In this document: positions 1 through 11,172 of the stretch, piece by piece
How the letters are laid out: each line of letters opens with the position of its first letter
How positions within the stretch are numbered: the stretch's first letter is position 1
DNA from: Gordonia sp. UBA5067
GTDB taxonomy: Bacteria > Actinomycetota > Actinomycetes > Mycobacteriales > Mycobacteriaceae
Length of the DNA stretch: 64,000 nucleotides
NCBI RefSeq assembly: GCF_002414845.1
Contig: NZ_DIAX01000028.1
Location: 36,807 to 100,806 of the forward strand
Reading direction: 5' to 3'
The notes under the pieces: model-generated
The model's database searches: none
The model's input: the letters and a program-made list of their open reading frames with translations, nothing else
Told to the model about the DNA's origin: nothing
Program-made: the position numbers and the translations under genes

Positions 1-57
1 CGGTCCCGGGTCCCATACTCGCCGCCCGCGCCGCGTTTGGTGCTCGAGGCGGACTGA
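1..57 (+). CDS. C-terminal end of a probable FtsI/PbpB transpeptidase (partial)
   Basis: The first frame is open from base 1 to a TGA at 55-57 and encodes a short tail ending in RLVLEAD. In Mycobacteriales the gene directly before murE is ftsI (pbpB), the septal peptidoglycan transpeptidase, and a tail of this style would suit it. Only 18 residues are visible and the other two frames are also open, so this call rests on position and not on any domain. Confidence 0.45.
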   Translation, partial: RSRVPYSPPAPRLVLEAD

Positions 58-74
58 CCGTCGACGGCGCCCGG

Positions 75-88
75 TAGATTGACACTCC
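75..88 (+). promoter_or_regulatory. Leaderless promoter -10 box for murE
   Basis: TAGATT at 75-80 is followed by 8 bases and then the murE ATG at 89. There is no Shine-Dalgarno sequence before that ATG. This is the spacing expected when transcription starts at the start codon, a common arrangement in Mycobacteriales. No convincing -35 box is visible. murE may also be read through from ftsI. Confidence 0.45.
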
Positions 89-1672
89 ATGGGTACTGAC
101 TCGATCCGTCCCGAGCACGTGGTTCCGACGCCGGTCGCCGATCTTGCCGCGCTGATCGGCACTGTCAGCGGGGGAGAGGGCGGCGAGGTCTCCGGGGTCA
201 CGCTGCGCGCGCAGCACGTGCGCCCCGGTGACCTGTTCGCCGCCTTACCCGGTCTGCGGGTCCACGGTGCGGCTTACGCCGAGGAGGCGATCCGGCGTGG
301 CGCCACCGCGGTGCTCACCGATCCGGCTGGCGCCGACCTCATCGCGGAACAGGCCGGTCGGCGCCGGTCCGCGGTCGCCGTCCTGATCCATCCGGATCCG
401 CGTAGGGTGCTCGGCGTCCTCAGCGCACGCGTCTTCCACCACCCGAGTGCGGCGTTGGCACTCATCGGAATCACCGGTACCTCGGGCAAGACGACGACCG
501 CGTACATGGTGGAGGCGGCCTTGTTGGCGGCCGGGCGGTCGGTGGGGCTCATCGGCACCGTGGCCACCCGCATCAACGGCGTGGTGGCGCCCAGTTCGCT
601 GACGACACCGGAGGCTCCGGACCTGCAGGCTTTGCTGGCGGCGATGGTCGAGCGCGGCGTCGACACGGTCGTCATGGAAGTCTCCAGCCATGCGCTGTCC
701 CTCGGACGGGTGGCCGGTACTTCGTTTGCCGTCGGCGGATTCACCAATCTCTCGCAGGACCACCTCGACTTCCATCCGACTATGGAGGACTACTTCGCAG
801 CGAAGACGGCGTTGTTCGCACCAGATTCGCCAGTGGCCGCCGCCACCGCGGTGATCTGCGTCGACGATGAGTGGGGGCGGCGGATGGCGGCGCTCACCGA
901 CGATCCGGTCACGGTTGCGACGGTCGACCTACCGTCGCAGCGGGCGGGCGACGCGCCGGCCCGGCGCTGGACGGCCCTGGTGGCAACCGGTGACGGGGCG
1001 GCGACCCTCCTCGAACCCTCCGGGGACGAGCACGCACTGTCGGTTCCGCTCCCCGGTCGCTACAACGTGACCAACGCGGCGCTGGCGGTCGCGCTGTGCG
1101 CCGCTGTGGGCGTCGACGTGCGGCGAGCCTGCGCGGGAATCGCCGATGTCGTGGTGCCCGGTCGACTGGAACCAGTGCAGGCCGGGCAGGACTTCCTGGC
1201 CGTAGTCGACTACGCCCACAAGCCGGCCGCGGTCGAGGCGGTGCTCGCGACGCTGGGCGCCGAATCCGCGGGGCGGATCGCCGTCGTCCTCGGCGCGGGG
1301 GGCGACCGGGACCGGGGGAAGCGGGCGCAGATGGGAGCCGCGGCCGCGCGCGGCGCCGATCTGGTGATAGTGACCGACGACAATCCGCGAACCGAGGACC
1401 CGGCTACGATTCGCGCCGCGGTGGCGGCGGGTGCCCGGGCGGTCGGTGACGGGCAGCGTCGTGCCGCCGAGATCCGCGAGACCGCCGGCCGGGCCGAGGC
1501 GATTGCCGCCGCGGTGGCATGGGCCCGGTCCGGCGATGTCGTCCTGATCGCGGGCAAGGGCCACGAGGCCGGCCAGGAGATCAATGGCGTCAAGCACGAT
1601 TTCGACGATCGGGTGGTGTTGGGGAATGCGTTGGCAGACCTGATGAGCCGGCGGGACGAGGGCTCCCGATGA
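89..1672 (+). CDS. murE: UDP-MurNAc-L-Ala-D-Glu:meso-diaminopimelate ligase MurE
   Basis: Cytoplasmic ATP-dependent Mur ligase that adds the third residue of the peptidoglycan stem peptide. The 527-residue product has the three Mur ligase domains: N-terminal UMAG-binding, central ATPase with P-loop [11 protein letters not shown] (about 127-137), and C-terminal domain. The motif DNPR at 431-434 is the signature of enzymes that use meso-diaminopimelate, as expected for a mycolic-acid actinobacterium. The end is GKGHEAGQ... in family style. The start is the ATG at 89, with a -10-like TAGATT eight bases upstream. The stop overlaps the next ATG by ATGA. Confidence 0.97.
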   Translation: MGTDSIRPEHVVPTPVADLAALIGTVSGGEGGEVSGVTLRAQHVRPGDLFAALPGLRVHGAAYAEEAIRRGATAVLTDPAGADLIAEQAGRRRSAVAVLIHPDPRRVLGVLSARVFHHPSAALALIGITGTSGKTTTAYMVEAALLAAGRSVGLIGTVATRINGVVAPSSLTTPEAPDLQALLAAMVERGVDTVVMEVSSHALSLGRVAGTSFAVGGFTNLSQDHLDFHPTMEDYFAAKTALFAPDSPVAAATAVICVDDEWGRRMAALTDDPVTVATVDLPSQRAGDAPARRWTALVATGDGAATLLEPSGDEHALSVPLPGRYNVTNAALAVALCAAVGVDVRRACAGIADVVVPGRLEPVQAGQDFLAVVDYAHKPAAVEAVLATLGAESAGRIAVVLGAGGDRDRGKRAQMGAAAARGADLVIVTDDNPRTEDPATIRAAVAAGARAVGDGQRRAAEIRETAGRAEAIAAAVAWARSGDVVLIAGKGHEAGQEINGVKHDFDDRVVLGNALADLMSRRDEGSR

Positions 1673-2181
1673 GCGTCGGCGCCGATCCCCGGCCCGGTTC
1701 TGACGAGATCACGGTGATCGACAGCGCCGGGGCCACATCGATTGCCGAGGGCAGGGCGGTGCTGCGTCGGTTGGTGGAGATAGCCGCCGATACCGGCGCC
1801 GGCAGCACCCATCGAGGGGCGCCCGGTGCCGCGCGCACGTGGTTGGTGCTCGGCGAGTTGGCCGACGAATCAGAGGTGGACCGTCGCGTCATCGACCATG
1901 ACCTTCTCGGGCGTGCCGCGGTGCGGCTCGCCGTCGACAAGATCGTCTGCATCGGTGACTCACGGCCGGTCCGAGCGGCGCACCAGGGCGCGGTTATGGA
2001 GGGATCGTGGGGCGACGAGGCCAACCTGGTCGGGACCGCCGAGGAACTCGCGCTCCGGTGGCGAGACCCGGGTGAGCCGGCGCCGTCGGGCGGTGATGTG
2101 ATCGCCCTGGTCGGCGGGTGGGATCGGACTGCGGTGCTCGCCGTGTTGGCCGAGCGGGACCTGGTGGTCCGGCGGATCTGA
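1669..2181 (+). CDS. MurF C-terminal-domain-only protein, degenerate (full MurF missing here)
   Basis: This occupies the murF slot and starts at an ATGA overlap with murE, but encodes only 170 residues where MurF has about 500. The sequence aligns only to domain 3 of mycobacterial MurF: TWLVLGEL (for the WAVLGEM strand), a [20 protein letters not shown] segment, [13 protein letters not shown] (mycobacterial MurF has HxGAVLEGxWG) and a final [10 protein letters not shown] (for GDVVLVKAS). The UDP-substrate domain and the ATPase domain with its P-loop are absent. Conserved domain-3 residues are also changed: the NDAYNANP stretch reads IDSAGATS, and the lysine of LVKAS is lost. It cannot be an active ligase alone. 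It has no internal stop, so it may be a decaying remnant or a retained non-catalytic domain. A working MurF must be encoded elsewhere. Confidence 0.75.
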   Translation: MSVGADPRPGSDEITVIDSAGATSIAEGRAVLRRLVEIAADTGAGSTHRGAPGAARTWLVLGELADESEVDRRVIDHDLLGRAAVRLAVDKIVCIGDSRPVRAAHQGAVMEGSWGDEANLVGTAEELALRWRDPGEPAPSGGDVIALVGGWDRTAVLAVLAERDLVVRRI

Positions 2182-2283
2182 CGACACGGTTGGATGGTGG
2201 GTGTGCCGGTCCCGCGCCGTTAGGCGGAGCGGGGCACCCGGGGACGGAAGGGACTGGGATTAGTTGAGCGGGATGGAGCAGAT

Positions 2284-3396
2284 GTGACGCATGACGTGAC
2301 GCAGATTCTGGTGGCGGGGGCGGTCGCCCTCGTTGTCTCGATCGGCTTGACGCCGGTGCTGATCAGGGTGTTCACCAAGCAGGGGTTCGGGCAGGAGATC
2401 CGTGTCGAGGGGCCGGAGAGCCACCAGACCAAACGGGGAACGCCGTCGATGGGCGGTGTGGCCATCGTCGCCGGACTGGTCGCCGGCTACTTCTGCGCTC
2501 ACATCACCGGATACCTCCTAGACGGCTCGGGGCCGACGGCGTCGGGGTTGCTCGTACTGGGTTTGGCGGTGATGCTGGCGATCGTCGGCTTCCTCGATGA
2601 CATCATCAAGGTCCGCAAGCATCGCAACCTCGGTCTGAACAAGACGGCGAAATCGGTGGGCCAGGCTGTTGCCGCAATCCTGTTCGGGGTGCTCGTACTC
2701 CGGTTCCGCAACGAGTACGGCTACACCCCGGCCAGTGAACACCTTTCCTACGCGCGCGATATCAGCTCGATCACGCTGGCCGGTCTCGGTGGCGTCGTGT
2801 TCGTCCTCTTCGTTTGGTTCGTCGTCGCCGCATGGTCCAACGCGGTGAACTTCACCGACGGGCTCGACGGGCTGGCCGCGGGCTCCATGGCGATGGTCCT
2901 GGGTTCCTACGTCCTGATCACCTACTGGCAGTATCGGAACGCCTGCCAGGGTGGCGCGGCGGGAGTGGCGTCGGCGCCGGGCTGCTACGCGGTGCGTGAT
3001 CCACTCGATCTGACCATTCTGGCCACGGCCGGTGGTGCGGCCTGTCTGGGATTCCTGTGGTGGAACGCCGCTCCGGCGAAGATCTTCATGGGCGACACTG
3101 GTTCATTGGCCCTCGGTGGCCTGCTGGCGGGGCTGTCGATCGTGACCCGCACCGAATTGGTCGCGGTGGTCCTCGGCGCGCTGTTCGTCGCCGAGATGGT
3201 TTCGGTGGTCCTGCAGATCCTGGTGTTCCGGACATCGGGGCGCCGACTCTTCCGCATGGCGCCCTTCCATCACCATTTCGAGTTGGGCGGGTGGGCCGAG
3301 ACCACGGTCATCATCCGGTTCTGGCTGCTGACGGCAGTCTCCATCGGATTGGGTCTGTCGCTGTTCTACAGCGAGTTCAAGAATTTCGGTGGCTAG
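2284..3396 (+). CDS. mraY: Phospho-N-acetylmuramoyl-pentapeptide transferase MraY
   Basis: Integral membrane enzyme that moves phospho-MurNAc-pentapeptide onto undecaprenyl phosphate to give lipid I. The 370-residue product has about ten membrane segments and the family motifs: KRGTPSMGG near the N-terminus, [10 protein letters not shown] with the catalytic Asp pair, [21 protein letters not shown] and [11 protein letters not shown]. The GTG at 2284 is chosen because GGAG lies at 2275-2278, five bases upstream. A second GTG at 2296 would give the shorter N-terminus seen in mycobacteria but has no ribosome-binding site. The 3' end overlaps murD by 8 bases. Confidence 0.96.
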   Translation: MTHDVTQILVAGAVALVVSIGLTPVLIRVFTKQGFGQEIRVEGPESHQTKRGTPSMGGVAIVAGLVAGYFCAHITGYLLDGSGPTASGLLVLGLAVMLAIVGFLDDIIKVRKHRNLGLNKTAKSVGQAVAAILFGVLVLRFRNEYGYTPASEHLSYARDISSITLAGLGGVVFVLFVWFVVAAWSNAVNFTDGLDGLAAGSMAMVLGSYVLITYWQYRNACQGGAAGVASAPGCYAVRDPLDLTILATAGGAACLGFLWWNAAPAKIFMGDTGSLALGGLLAGLSIVTRTELVAVVLGALFVAEMVSVVLQILVFRTSGRRLFRMAPFHHHFELGGWAETTVIIRFWLLTAVSIGLGLSLFYSEFKNFGG

Positions 3397-4912
3397 CCAC
3401 GGCGATGAGCGTGCCGCCGAACTCGTAGCCGGGTTGGGCGGCACGGACGTCGTGGTCGCCGGGTTCGGCACCGCGGGGCGTTCGGCGGCGGGCTATCTGC
3501 GTTCGGTGGGTGCGCGTGTCACGGTGGTCGATTCCGCGTTCGGTGCCGCCGAGTCCGGCGGCGGGCTGGACAGGGTCGGCGTCGACGAGGCGGTCGCCGA
3601 TGCCGCGTTGTGGGGGGGTGTGCGACTGCTCGTCGTATCCCCGGGGTTCGCCCCGGACCATCCGGTGGTGGCGGTAGCGCGGGCCGCCGGTGTTCCGGTG
3701 TGGGGGGAAGTCGAGTTGGCCTGGTGGGTCGATCGCAGTGGTGTGACGGGCCCGCCGCGGACCTGGTTGGTCGTCACCGGCACCAACGGGAAGACGACGA
3801 CCACCGCAATGCTCGAGTCGATCGTGGCCGCCGCCGGGCGGACCGTCGCGGCAGGCGGAAACTATGGGACCCCGGTCCTGGACATCCTGGTGCGGACCCC
3901 GCGGGTCGACGTGCTTTGCGTCGAGGCGTCGTCGTTTCAATTGCACTGGGCACCATCACTGGTCCCGGCGGCCGGTGTCGTTCTCAATGTGGCGCAGGAC
4001 CACCTCGATTGGCATGGCGGGATGGCCGCATACAGCGCGGCGAAGGCGGGTGCGCTGCGCGGGCGGGTCGCGGTGGTCGGCGGCGATGATCCGATTGCGG
4101 CGCACCTTCGGGTTGGCGAGGCGTCCAGGCGCGTGGTCTTCACCCTCGGCGAGCCGGCCGATGGCGAGCTCGGCGTCGCCGGGGGCATGCTCGTCGACCG
4201 CGCCTTCGGTGTCCGCCGGGACCTCGTGGAAGTGGATTGCATCCATCCCGTGGGGCCGTCTGGGCGGGCCGACGCGCTGGCCGCGGCGGCACTCGCGCTG
4301 GCGATCGACATCCCGGTACCCGCAATTGCTGCGGGACTGGCGGGTTTTGTGCCGGCGGGGCACCGCGGCGAGCAGGTCGCCGAGTGCATCGGGGAGTCGG
4401 GCCGGCCGGTGGCGTTTATCGACGACTCGAAGGCGACGAATCCGCATGCGGCTGCGGCGGCGATCGCGGCCCGGCGCCGCGTGGTACTGATCGTTGGCGG
4501 CCTGCTCAAGGGTGCATCGGTCGACGAGATGATCGAGGGTGCGCGGGGTCGGTTGGCCGGGCTGGTAGTGATTGGACGCGATCGCGACGAGATTGTCCGT
4601 GCGATCGCGCGACACGCCCCAGAAGTCCCAACAGTCACAGTATTCACAAGGGACGATGGGCGGGTGACTGTTGAGAAGCTGCTGCCGACCCCCGACTTCT
4701 CCTCCGGAGAGGCGGGCACTGACCGGGCGAACGCGGTTGCGGTGATGGCTGCGGCGGTACGCCAGGCATGGGAGATCGCCCGTGTCGACGGCGACGTTGA
4801 AGCGGTTCTCCTCGCGCCGGCCGCGGCCTCCCTCGACATGTTCGACAGCTACGCCGCTCGGGGCGATGCGTTCACTGCGGCCGCCGCCGTAGTGGCCGGG
4901 GACCCGCGATGA
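3389..4912 (+). CDS. murD: UDP-N-acetylmuramoyl-L-alanine:D-glutamate ligase MurD
   Basis: Cytoplasmic ligase that adds D-glutamate to UDP-MurNAc-L-Ala. The 507-residue product has a Rossmann-like N-terminal domain ([17 protein letters not shown]), a central ATPase domain with [11 protein letters not shown] (about 129-139), the partner motif [14 protein letters not shown], and a C-terminal domain with [13 protein letters not shown]. The GTG start at 3389 lies inside the mraY 3' end, and the TGA overlaps the ftsW ATG, so translation is coupled on both sides. Confidence 0.96.
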   Translation: MASHGDERAAELVAGLGGTDVVVAGFGTAGRSAAGYLRSVGARVTVVDSAFGAAESGGGLDRVGVDEAVADAALWGGVRLLVVSPGFAPDHPVVAVARAAGVPVWGEVELAWWVDRSGVTGPPRTWLVVTGTNGKTTTTAMLESIVAAAGRTVAAGGNYGTPVLDILVRTPRVDVLCVEASSFQLHWAPSLVPAAGVVLNVAQDHLDWHGGMAAYSAAKAGALRGRVAVVGGDDPIAAHLRVGEASRRVVFTLGEPADGELGVAGGMLVDRAFGVRRDLVEVDCIHPVGPSGRADALAAAALALAIDIPVPAIAAGLAGFVPAGHRGEQVAECIGESGRPVAFIDDSKATNPHAAAAAIAARRRVVLIVGGLLKGASVDEMIEGARGRLAGLVVIGRDRDEIVRAIARHAPEVPTVTVFTRDDGRVTVEKLLPTPDFSSGEAGTDRANAVAVMAAAVRQAWEIARVDGDVEAVLLAPAAASLDMFDSYAARGDAFTAAAAVVAGDPR

Positions 4913-6483
4913 CGACGGCGGCGACCTCACCGAAGAAGGCAACTCAGGAGAAGGCAACTCAGAAGAAAGACACTGAAGGCGAGTCGAATCGGGCTGGCTC
5001 GCAGCAGCAGGAGTCGTTGCTGGCCTGGCCCAGGGTGATCGCCGACGCGGTGCGCAGCCTGCTCGCCCGTCCGACCGCTTCCTTTCACCTGGTCGTCGGG
5101 ATGGCATTGGTGCTCACCGTGCTGGGGCTGGTCATGGTCCTGTCGGCCTCCTCGGTTGAGGGCTATTCGAAGGAAGGCTCCGCGTACAGCCTGTTCACCA
5201 CGCAGGTGATCTTCGCGCTGCTGGGCCTCGTGGTGTTCTCGGTGACTGTTCGGCTGCCGGTGCGGCTGCTGCGCCGCGCCGCCGGTCCGATGATCGTGGT
5301 GACGACTATCCTGCTGGCACTGGTCCTCATCCCGGGAGTGGGCACGCTCAGTCAGGGCGCACGCCGCTGGTTCGTCGTATACGGGCTCTCGGTACAGCCA
5401 TCCGAGTTGGTCAAAGTGGCACTTTGCGTGTGGGGTGCCCACCTGCTGGCCTCCCGCCGGCGCGACGGCGTCAGTCTCACCGAGTTGCTGGTGCCGCTCA
5501 TCCCGGTGGCCGCCCTCATCTGTCTGCTGATTCTCTTGGAGCCGAACCTCTCGACGACCATCACCATCGCCATCATCGTGGCCGCCCTCCTGTGGTTCGC
5601 CGGACTGCCGTGGCGCGTCTTCGCGAGCTTCGTGGTGGTCGGTGCGATGATCGCGCTGGGCCTGGCTCTGATTGAGGGGTACCGATCTGAGCGTGTCCGA
5701 AGCTTCATCGGCGCGATCAACGACCCCCAAGGGGCCGGGTACCAAGCGCGGCAGGCCTTGTATGCACTGGCGAACGGCGGTGTGTTCGGTGTCGGGCTGG
5801 GTCAGAGCCGCGCCAAGTGGAACTATCTGCCGAATGCGCACAACGACTTCATCTTCGCGATCGTCGGCGAGGAGCTGGGACTCATCGGGGCCTTCGTCGT
5901 CATCGCGTTGTTCGTCGGCCTGATGCTCATCGGAATGCGGATCGCCCTGCGGTCGGAGGACCCTTTCCTCAAGCTGATGACCTCGACGATCACGGTGTTG
6001 ATCACCGCGCAGGCGATCATCAACATCGGGTACGTGGTCGGCCTTCTGCCAGTCACCGGCATCCAGCTTCCGCTGGTGTCGGCCGGCGGTACGTCGACGC
6101 TGACCATGCTGGCCATGCTGGGTCTGATGGCCAACGCCGCACGTCACGAACCGGAATCGGTCACCGCACTTGCGCACGCCAGCCCGGTGGGCTGGCGTGC
6201 CCGGATGTGGCGACTGCCCGCTCCCGTGGCCTATCGGCCGAGCCGGGCGGAAAAGCTGCGCGACCGGATGGCCGGTCGCCCGCGGCGCTCGGAACCGGTT
6301 GCCCGTCGTCGTGCAGCGGCGCGCCCGGCGCGGCCCATCGCGGCCGGCGGTCGTTCGGTCGGCGCTCGCCCGCGCCTCACGGAGACCGGGTCACCGGTCC
6401 GGTCCGATCGTGATCGGCAGCAGTGGCCGCGGTCGGAAGCCGGTGCCGGCACACGACGCCGGGGATGGAACGGAGGGCGATGA
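4909..6483 (+). CDS. ftsW: SEDS-family septal peptidoglycan glycosyltransferase FtsW
   Basis: Polytopic membrane protein of the SEDS family that polymerises lipid II at the septum together with FtsI. The 524 residues comprise a Lys/Glu-rich cytoplasmic N-terminus of about 35 residues, around ten membrane segments, and a basic, disordered tail of about 120 residues rich in Arg, Ala and Pro. Family motifs include [39 protein letters not shown] and [10 protein letters not shown]. Actinobacterial FtsW tails have been implicated in contacts with FtsZ. It starts and ends with ATGA overlaps (murD, murG). Confidence 0.96.
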   Translation: MTTAATSPKKATQEKATQKKDTEGESNRAGSQQQESLLAWPRVIADAVRSLLARPTASFHLVVGMALVLTVLGLVMVLSASSVEGYSKEGSAYSLFTTQVIFALLGLVVFSVTVRLPVRLLRRAAGPMIVVTTILLALVLIPGVGTLSQGARRWFVVYGLSVQPSELVKVALCVWGAHLLASRRRDGVSLTELLVPLIPVAALICLLILLEPNLSTTITIAIIVAALLWFAGLPWRVFASFVVVGAMIALGLALIEGYRSERVRSFIGAINDPQGAGYQARQALYALANGGVFGVGLGQSRAKWNYLPNAHNDFIFAIVGEELGLIGAFVVIALFVGLMLIGMRIALRSEDPFLKLMTSTITVLITAQAIINIGYVVGLLPVTGIQLPLVSAGGTSTLTMLAMLGLMANAARHEPESVTALAHASPVGWRARMWRLPAPVAYRPSRAEKLRDRMAGRPRRSEPVARRRAAARPARPIAAGGRSVGARPRLTETGSPVRSDRDRQQWPRSEAGAGTRRRGWNGGR

Positions 6484-7607
6484 GTCAGCGTTCATTGTCG
6501 GTCGTGGTGGCCGGTGGCGGCACGGCCGGCCACATTGAGCCGGCGATGGCCGTCGCCGACGCGGTTGCGGCGATCGACCCGGGCGCACGGATCACCGCGC
6601 TGGGCACCGCGAAGGGGCTGGAGACCACCATCGTGCCCGAGCGCGGATATGATCTGCGGCTGATTCCGCCGGCCCCGCTGCCGCGGGAAATGGGGCTCGA
6701 CCTTGTCCGCACCCCGGCCCGGCTGATGCGCTCGGTGCTGGCGACCCGCAAAGTCCTGGCCGAGGTCCAGGCCGATGTGGTGATTGGATTCGGTGGGTAT
6801 GTCGCGCTGCCGGCGTATCTCGGCGCGCGCGGTCACCTGCGCAGGCGCACCCGGATCCCGCTGGTGATTCACGAGGCCAACGCCAGTGCCGGGATCGCCA
6901 ACAAGGTCGGGGCGCGGTGGGCCGACCGGGTGCTGGCCGCGACGCCGGATTGTGGACTCCCCGGCGCCGAAGTCGTCGGGATCCCGGTCCGCGGCAGTCT
7001 GGCGGGTTTGGACCGAGGGGCCGCGCGTGCCAAGGCCCGCCATTATTTCGGTCTCGACGAGTCAGCGCCCACACTGCTCGTGTTCGGTGGATCGCAAGGC
7101 GCACTGCGGCTGAACGACGCCGTCACCGGTGCGTCCTGGGCGCTCGGGGAGGCGGGGATCGGCGTCCTGCATGCCTATGGGCCCAAGAATGAGATCTCCC
7201 CGGCGCGGCCCGCGGGCGCTCCGCCGTACATTGGCGTCGGCTACCTCAAGCGGATGGATTTGGCTTACGCCGCGGCCGATCTGGTGATCTGTCGGGCCGG
7301 TGCGATGACGGTGGCCGAGGTATCGGCGACGGGACTGCCGGCCGTCTATGTTCCGCTTCCGCACGGCAATGGTGAGCAGGAGCTCAACGCTCTCCCCGTC
7401 GTCGATGCCGGCGGGGGGCTGTTGGTTCCCGACGGCGAGATGACGTCCGAATGGGTGGCTCGTGAGGTTCCCGCGCTGCTGGCCGATGCGCCGCGCCTGG
7501 CCCAGATGGCAGAGAAGGCGGCCGTGGGCGGGCACCGCGATGCCGCCAATCGCGTCGCGGCGGTGGCCCTGGCACTCGCCGCCGCCCACCGCGGGGCAGA
7601 CTTGTAG
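6480..7607 (+). CDS. murG: UDP-GlcNAc:lipid I GlcNAc transferase MurG
   Basis: Peripheral membrane glycosyltransferase (GT28) that turns lipid I into lipid II. The 375-residue product begins with the glycine-rich loop GGGTAGH (12-18), and shows [23 protein letters not shown], the second loop [11 protein letters not shown], and [25 protein letters not shown] for the UDP-sugar site. The ATG at 6480 overlaps the ftsW stop by ATGA. A longer open frame upstream lies within the ftsW tail and is unlikely to be translated. Confidence 0.96.
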   Translation: MSQRSLSVVVAGGGTAGHIEPAMAVADAVAAIDPGARITALGTAKGLETTIVPERGYDLRLIPPAPLPREMGLDLVRTPARLMRSVLATRKVLAEVQADVVIGFGGYVALPAYLGARGHLRRRTRIPLVIHEANASAGIANKVGARWADRVLAATPDCGLPGAEVVGIPVRGSLAGLDRGAARAKARHYFGLDESAPTLLVFGGSQGALRLNDAVTGASWALGEAGIGVLHAYGPKNEISPARPAGAPPYIGVGYLKRMDLAYAAADLVICRAGAMTVAEVSATGLPAVYVPLPHGNGEQELNALPVVDAGGGLLVPDGEMTSEWVAREVPALLADAPRLAQMAEKAAVGGHRDAANRVAAVALALAAAHRGADL

Positions 7608-7632
7608 CCAGACGAGAGGACCGAGACGTTCA

Positions 7633-9108
7633 ATGGCGGAGATCGAATCGGCAGCATTGCCGGCACACCTGAAGCGGGTCCACATGGTTGGTATCGGCGG
7701 CGCCGGCATGTCCGGTCTGGCGCGCATCCTGCTGGCGCGGGGAGGCCAGGTTTCGGGGTCCGACGCCAAGGAGGGCCGCAGCGTCCTGGCGCTGCGCACG
7801 CGCGGAGCGGTAGTGGCCATCGGCCACGACCCGGCGGCCATCGATGCGCTGCCGGGCGGACCCACTGTCGTTGTGAGCACGCGAGCGGCGATCCCCGACT
7901 CGAACCCGGAACTGGTTGAGGCGCGCAGGCGCGGCATCGACGTGGTGATGCGCCCGGCCGTGCTGGCGACGCTGATGGCGGGCTATCGAACGTTGCTTGT
8001 CGCCGGCACGCATGGGAAGACGTCGACGACGTCGATGGCGGTGGCCGCGCTCCAGCACTGTGGGGCGGACCCGTCTTTCGCAGTGGGCGGTGAGCTCAAT
8101 GAATCGGGGACGAATGCCCATCACGGGAGTGGCGAGGTGTTCGTCGCCGAAGCCGACGAAAGCGACGGCTCGCTGCTGGAGTATCCCGCTTCGGTGGTCG
8201 TGATCACCAACATCGAAGCCGACCATCTCGACTTCTTCGGCAGCGTGGATGCCTATGTCGCCGTCTTCGATGAGTTCGTCCGCGGAGTCGACCGGGGCGG
8301 TGTGGTGGTCGCCTGCGTCGACGACCCCGGCGTGCGCGCACTGCTGGAGCGGAGTGGTGACGCCCTGGCCGCCACCGGCGTGGCCGTGTGGGGCTACGGC
8401 CATCAATCCGGCGATTCGGCGGATCGGCCCGACCACCTGTTGGCCGAGTTGGTGGAGTTCACCAGCGATCCCACGGGGGGCCGTAGCCGGGTGCGGCTGC
8501 ACCCGCCACTCGTCGACGAGGCCGTCGAGTTGACGCTGGTCACCCCGATGCCGGGAGTCCACATGGCCCTCAACGCGCTGGCCGCCGTCCTGGCCGACTT
8601 TGCGGTCGTGGATAAGTCGATCCCGCTGACTGCGGTGGCGGCCGGAATCGCCGAGTTTTCCGGGGTCCGGCGAAGGTTCGAATACCGTGGCAGCGCGGGC
8701 GGGGTCCGGGTCTACGACGACTACGCCCACCACCCGACGGAAGTTCGCGCAGTGTTGTCGGCCGCGCGCGCCGCGGCAGGCGGCGGGCGGGTGATCGCGG
8801 TGTTCCAGCCACACCTGTATTCCCGAACGCTGGAGTTCGCCGGGGACTTCGCCGGCGCGCTCGACCTCGCGGACGAAGCGGTTGTCGCCGAGGTGTTCGG
8901 CGCACGGGAAGAGCCGATGCCGGGGGTGAGTGGTCGATTGATCACCGAGCAGATGACTGGCCCGGCACAGTTCGTGCCCGATATGTCTGACCTGGTTCCG
9001 GCCGTCGCGGCGATCGCCAAACCCGGCGACCTCGTTCTTACGCTGGGGGCGGGCGATATCACGATGCAGGGTCCGGAGATACTCGCGGCGCTGGGCGGCC
9101 GGGGGTGA
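7633..9108 (+). CDS. murC: UDP-N-acetylmuramate:L-alanine ligase MurC
   Basis: First of the Mur ligases, adding L-alanine to UDP-MurNAc in the cytoplasm. The product has 491 residues, with the nucleotide-binding loop [12 protein letters not shown] (19-30), the P-loop [10 protein letters not shown] (124-133), [19 protein letters not shown] and, in the C-terminal domain, [11 protein letters not shown]. The ATG at 7633 follows GAGAGGA about 14 bases upstream; the open frame before it overlaps murG and is not family sequence. The last bases overlap the ftsQ GTG (GTGA). Confidence 0.96.
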   Translation: MAEIESAALPAHLKRVHMVGIGGAGMSGLARILLARGGQVSGSDAKEGRSVLALRTRGAVVAIGHDPAAIDALPGGPTVVVSTRAAIPDSNPELVEARRRGIDVVMRPAVLATLMAGYRTLLVAGTHGKTSTTSMAVAALQHCGADPSFAVGGELNESGTNAHHGSGEVFVAEADESDGSLLEYPASVVVITNIEADHLDFFGSVDAYVAVFDEFVRGVDRGGVVVACVDDPGVRALLERSGDALAATGVAVWGYGHQSGDSADRPDHLLAELVEFTSDPTGGRSRVRLHPPLVDEAVELTLVTPMPGVHMALNALAAVLADFAVVDKSIPLTAVAAGIAEFSGVRRRFEYRGSAGGVRVYDDYAHHPTEVRAVLSAARAAAGGGRVIAVFQPHLYSRTLEFAGDFAGALDLADEAVVAEVFGAREEPMPGVSGRLITEQMTGPAQFVPDMSDLVPAVAAIAKPGDLVLTLGAGDITMQGPEILAALGGRG

Positions 9109-9797
9109 GTCCTGCCCGTCGCTGGCCGGTCGTCGTGGCGGTGGTCGCGCTGGTGGCAGGACTGGCGGCAGTCGCGTACTTCACCCCGCTGATGTCGGTC
9201 CGCGCCGTGTCGGTCCACGGACTCGAGTCGGGGTCGACGTTGACCGCGGACCAGGTGGTGGCGGCCGCGCAGGTCCCCAAGGGGCGCCCGTTGCTCCAGG
9301 TCAACACGGCGCAGGCGGCCCACCGGGTGGCCGCGATCGCGGCGGTGGAGACGGCTCGGGTTAGGCGGCAATACCCGTCGGCGATCGAGGTGATCGTTGT
9401 CGAGCGCAGGCCGGTCGTACGGGTGGAGACCGATCGCGCGGTCCACGTGCTTGACCGCCTCGGCGTGTCGTATCGGCACTATGATCGGGGGGTTGCGGTG
9501 CCCCCCGGCGTGGCCGGGCTGCCGCTGTTGTCGACGCCCAGCCCGGGGCCGACGGACCCGGCGACGACAGCGGCGCTGGGTGTTGTCGCAGGCCTTCCGC
9601 CGGACTTGCGGGCCTCGGTGGTTGCGGTGGAGGCCCAATCGCCGGTAGATCTGAGTTTCCGGCTGAAGAACGGGGCCACCGTGGTGTGGGGTGACTCGAC
9701 GCGTGCCGACGACAAGGCCGTCGCGTGGCGGGCCATCATTACCCGCCGGGGAACCCTCTATAACGTATCGAGCCCTGACTACCCGTCGTACCGCTAG
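9105..9797 (+). CDS. ftsQ: Cell-division protein FtsQ
   Basis: Bitopic divisome protein that links cytoplasmic and periplasmic parts of the septal machinery. The 230-residue product has a single membrane segment at about 8-27, a POTRA domain starting at [10 protein letters not shown], and the FtsQ beta domain ([19 protein letters not shown]). The cytoplasmic part is only about seven residues (MSPARRW); mycobacterial FtsQ has a far longer one. The GTG at 9105 overlaps the murC stop. A non-coding gap of 220 bases follows. Confidence 0.93.
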   Translation: MSPARRWPVVVAVVALVAGLAAVAYFTPLMSVRAVSVHGLESGSTLTADQVVAAAQVPKGRPLLQVNTAQAAHRVAAIAAVETARVRRQYPSAIEVIVVERRPVVRVETDRAVHVLDRLGVSYRHYDRGVAVPPGVAGLPLLSTPSPGPTDPATTAALGVVAGLPPDLRASVVAVEAQSPVDLSFRLKNGATVVWGDSTRADDKAVAWRAIITRRGTLYNVSSPDYPSYR

Positions 9798-9957
9798 GGG
9801 ATCGGGCACATCGGACGCCGCATTCCTGGTGCACGTCACTGAACAGGCGTGGAGGGTGTGACGGGAGTTAATCGGTGAGAGAAGTTTGCGACACGCCGCG
9901 GCGATGCTGGCCCGGGCACGCGGCAGTGCCTAGCGTGGCCCAGTGAAAGTTCAGTAC

Positions 9958-9995
9958 TTGACATAACTCTACATCTATGGTTCAGGTTTAGAGTT
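9958..9995 (+). promoter_or_regulatory. TTGACA box and palindrome upstream of ftsZ
   Basis: The gap 9798-10017 lies between ftsQ and ftsZ. It holds TTGACA at 9958-9963, then AACTCTA at 9965-9971 and its exact reverse complement TAGAGTT at 9989-9995, 17 bases apart, with further partial pairing inside the arms. An AT-rich element of this kind stands out in an otherwise GC-rich stretch. It could be an ftsZ promoter with an operator, or an RNA stem. No clear -10 box at standard spacing is seen. The rest of the gap (9798-9957) shows no gene. Confidence 0.55.
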
Positions 9996-10017
9996 TTTCC
10001 TAGAAGGGCGAGTCGTC

Positions 10018-11172
10018 ATGACGCCACCGCACAACTACCTCGCCGTGATCAAAGTCGTCGGCATCGGCGGTGGTGGCGTCAACGCCGTCAACCGGATGAT
10101 CGAGCAGGGTCTCAAGGGCGTCGAGTTCATCGCCATCAACACGGACGCGCAGGCACTGCTGATGAGTGATGCCGACGTGAAGCTCGACGTCGGCCGTGAC
10201 TCGACGCGGGGGCTGGGTGCCGGCGCCGATCCCGAGGTGGGTCGCCGGGCGACCGAGGACAACCGAGACGATATCGAGGAGCTCCTCAAGGGCGCCGACA
10301 TGGTCTTCGTGACCGCAGGAGAGGGCGGCGGCACCGGGACGGGCGGTGCGCCGGTGGTGGCGTCGATCGCCCGCAAACTCGGAGCGCTGACGGTCGGTGT
10401 CGTCACCCGCCCCTTCGCGTTCGAGGGCAAGCGGCGCAGTGGTCAGGCCGACGCCGGGATCACGTCGCTGCGGGAGTCCTGCGACACCCTGATCGTCATC
10501 CCCAACGACCGGTTGCTGCAGCTCGGCGACGCGAACGTGAGTCTGATGGACGCGTTCCGTAGTGCCGATGAGGTGCTCCTCAACGGTGTCCAGGGCATCA
10601 CCGATCTGATCACCACACCGGGCCTCATCAATGTGGACTTCGCCGATGTCAAAGGCGTGATGAGCGATGCCGGCAGCGCGTTGATGGGCATCGGGTCGGC
10701 ACGCGGCGAGGAGCGTGCCAAGAAGGCGGCCGAGCTTGCGATCAACTCACCTCTGCTCGAGGCCTCCATGGAGGGTGCGCGCGGCGTGCTGATCTCGATC
10801 GCGGGCGGGTCAGACCTCGGTCTGTTCGAGATCCACAACGCGGCGACTCAAGTCCAGGAGGCCGCCCACGAGGACGCGAACATCATCTTCGGCACCGTGA
10901 TCGACGACAACCTCGGTGACGAGGTGCGCGTCACAGTGATCGCGGCCGGGTTCGACGGCGGCGCACCGCGTCGGCGCACCGATGCTCCGGCGGTTGGGCA
11001 TACCGGCGTCGCCGCCGGTCAGGCCGGGAAGGTCAACTCGCCCGCTGTGGGGGAGTCGATCTTCAGTGGCGGGTTCGACGCCAATCCGGCGGTCCAGCGC
11101 AGCGACGAGATGCGCCCCAATGCGGTGCGCCTCGACGACGACGACGTCGATGTCCCCGACTTCATGAAGTGA
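10018..11172 (+). CDS. ftsZ: Cell-division GTPase FtsZ
   Basis: Tubulin-like GTPase that forms the Z ring. The 384-residue product has the tubulin signature GGGTGTG at 103-109, the T7 synergy loop with [13 protein letters not shown], and a short Ala/Pro-poor linker. It ends in the conserved tail peptide [12 protein letters not shown], the site that SepF and other partners bind in mycobacteria. The ATG at 10018 follows GAAGGGCGAG. The stop and the next ATG share one base (TGATG). Confidence 0.98.
   Translation: MTPPHNYLAVIKVVGIGGGGVNAVNRMIEQGLKGVEFIAINTDAQALLMSDADVKLDVGRDSTRGLGAGADPEVGRRATEDNRDDIEELLKGADMVFVTAGEGGGTGTGGAPVVASIARKLGALTVGVVTRPFAFEGKRRSGQADAGITSLRESCDTLIVIPNDRLLQLGDANVSLMDAFRSADEVLLNGVQGITDLITTPGLINVDFADVKGVMSDAGSALMGIGSARGEERAKKAAELAINSPLLEASMEGARGVLISIAGGSDLGLFEIHNAATQVQEAAHEDANIIFGTVIDDNLGDEVRVTVIAAGFDGGAPRRRTDAPAVGHTGVAAGQAGKVNSPAVGESIFSGGFDANPAVQRSDEMRPNAVRLDDDDVDVPDFMK

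Noticed and set aside
245-2024. Long antisense open frames across murE and its neighbour
   Set aside because: High-GC codon bias gives long antisense frames; no domains and they mirror real genes.
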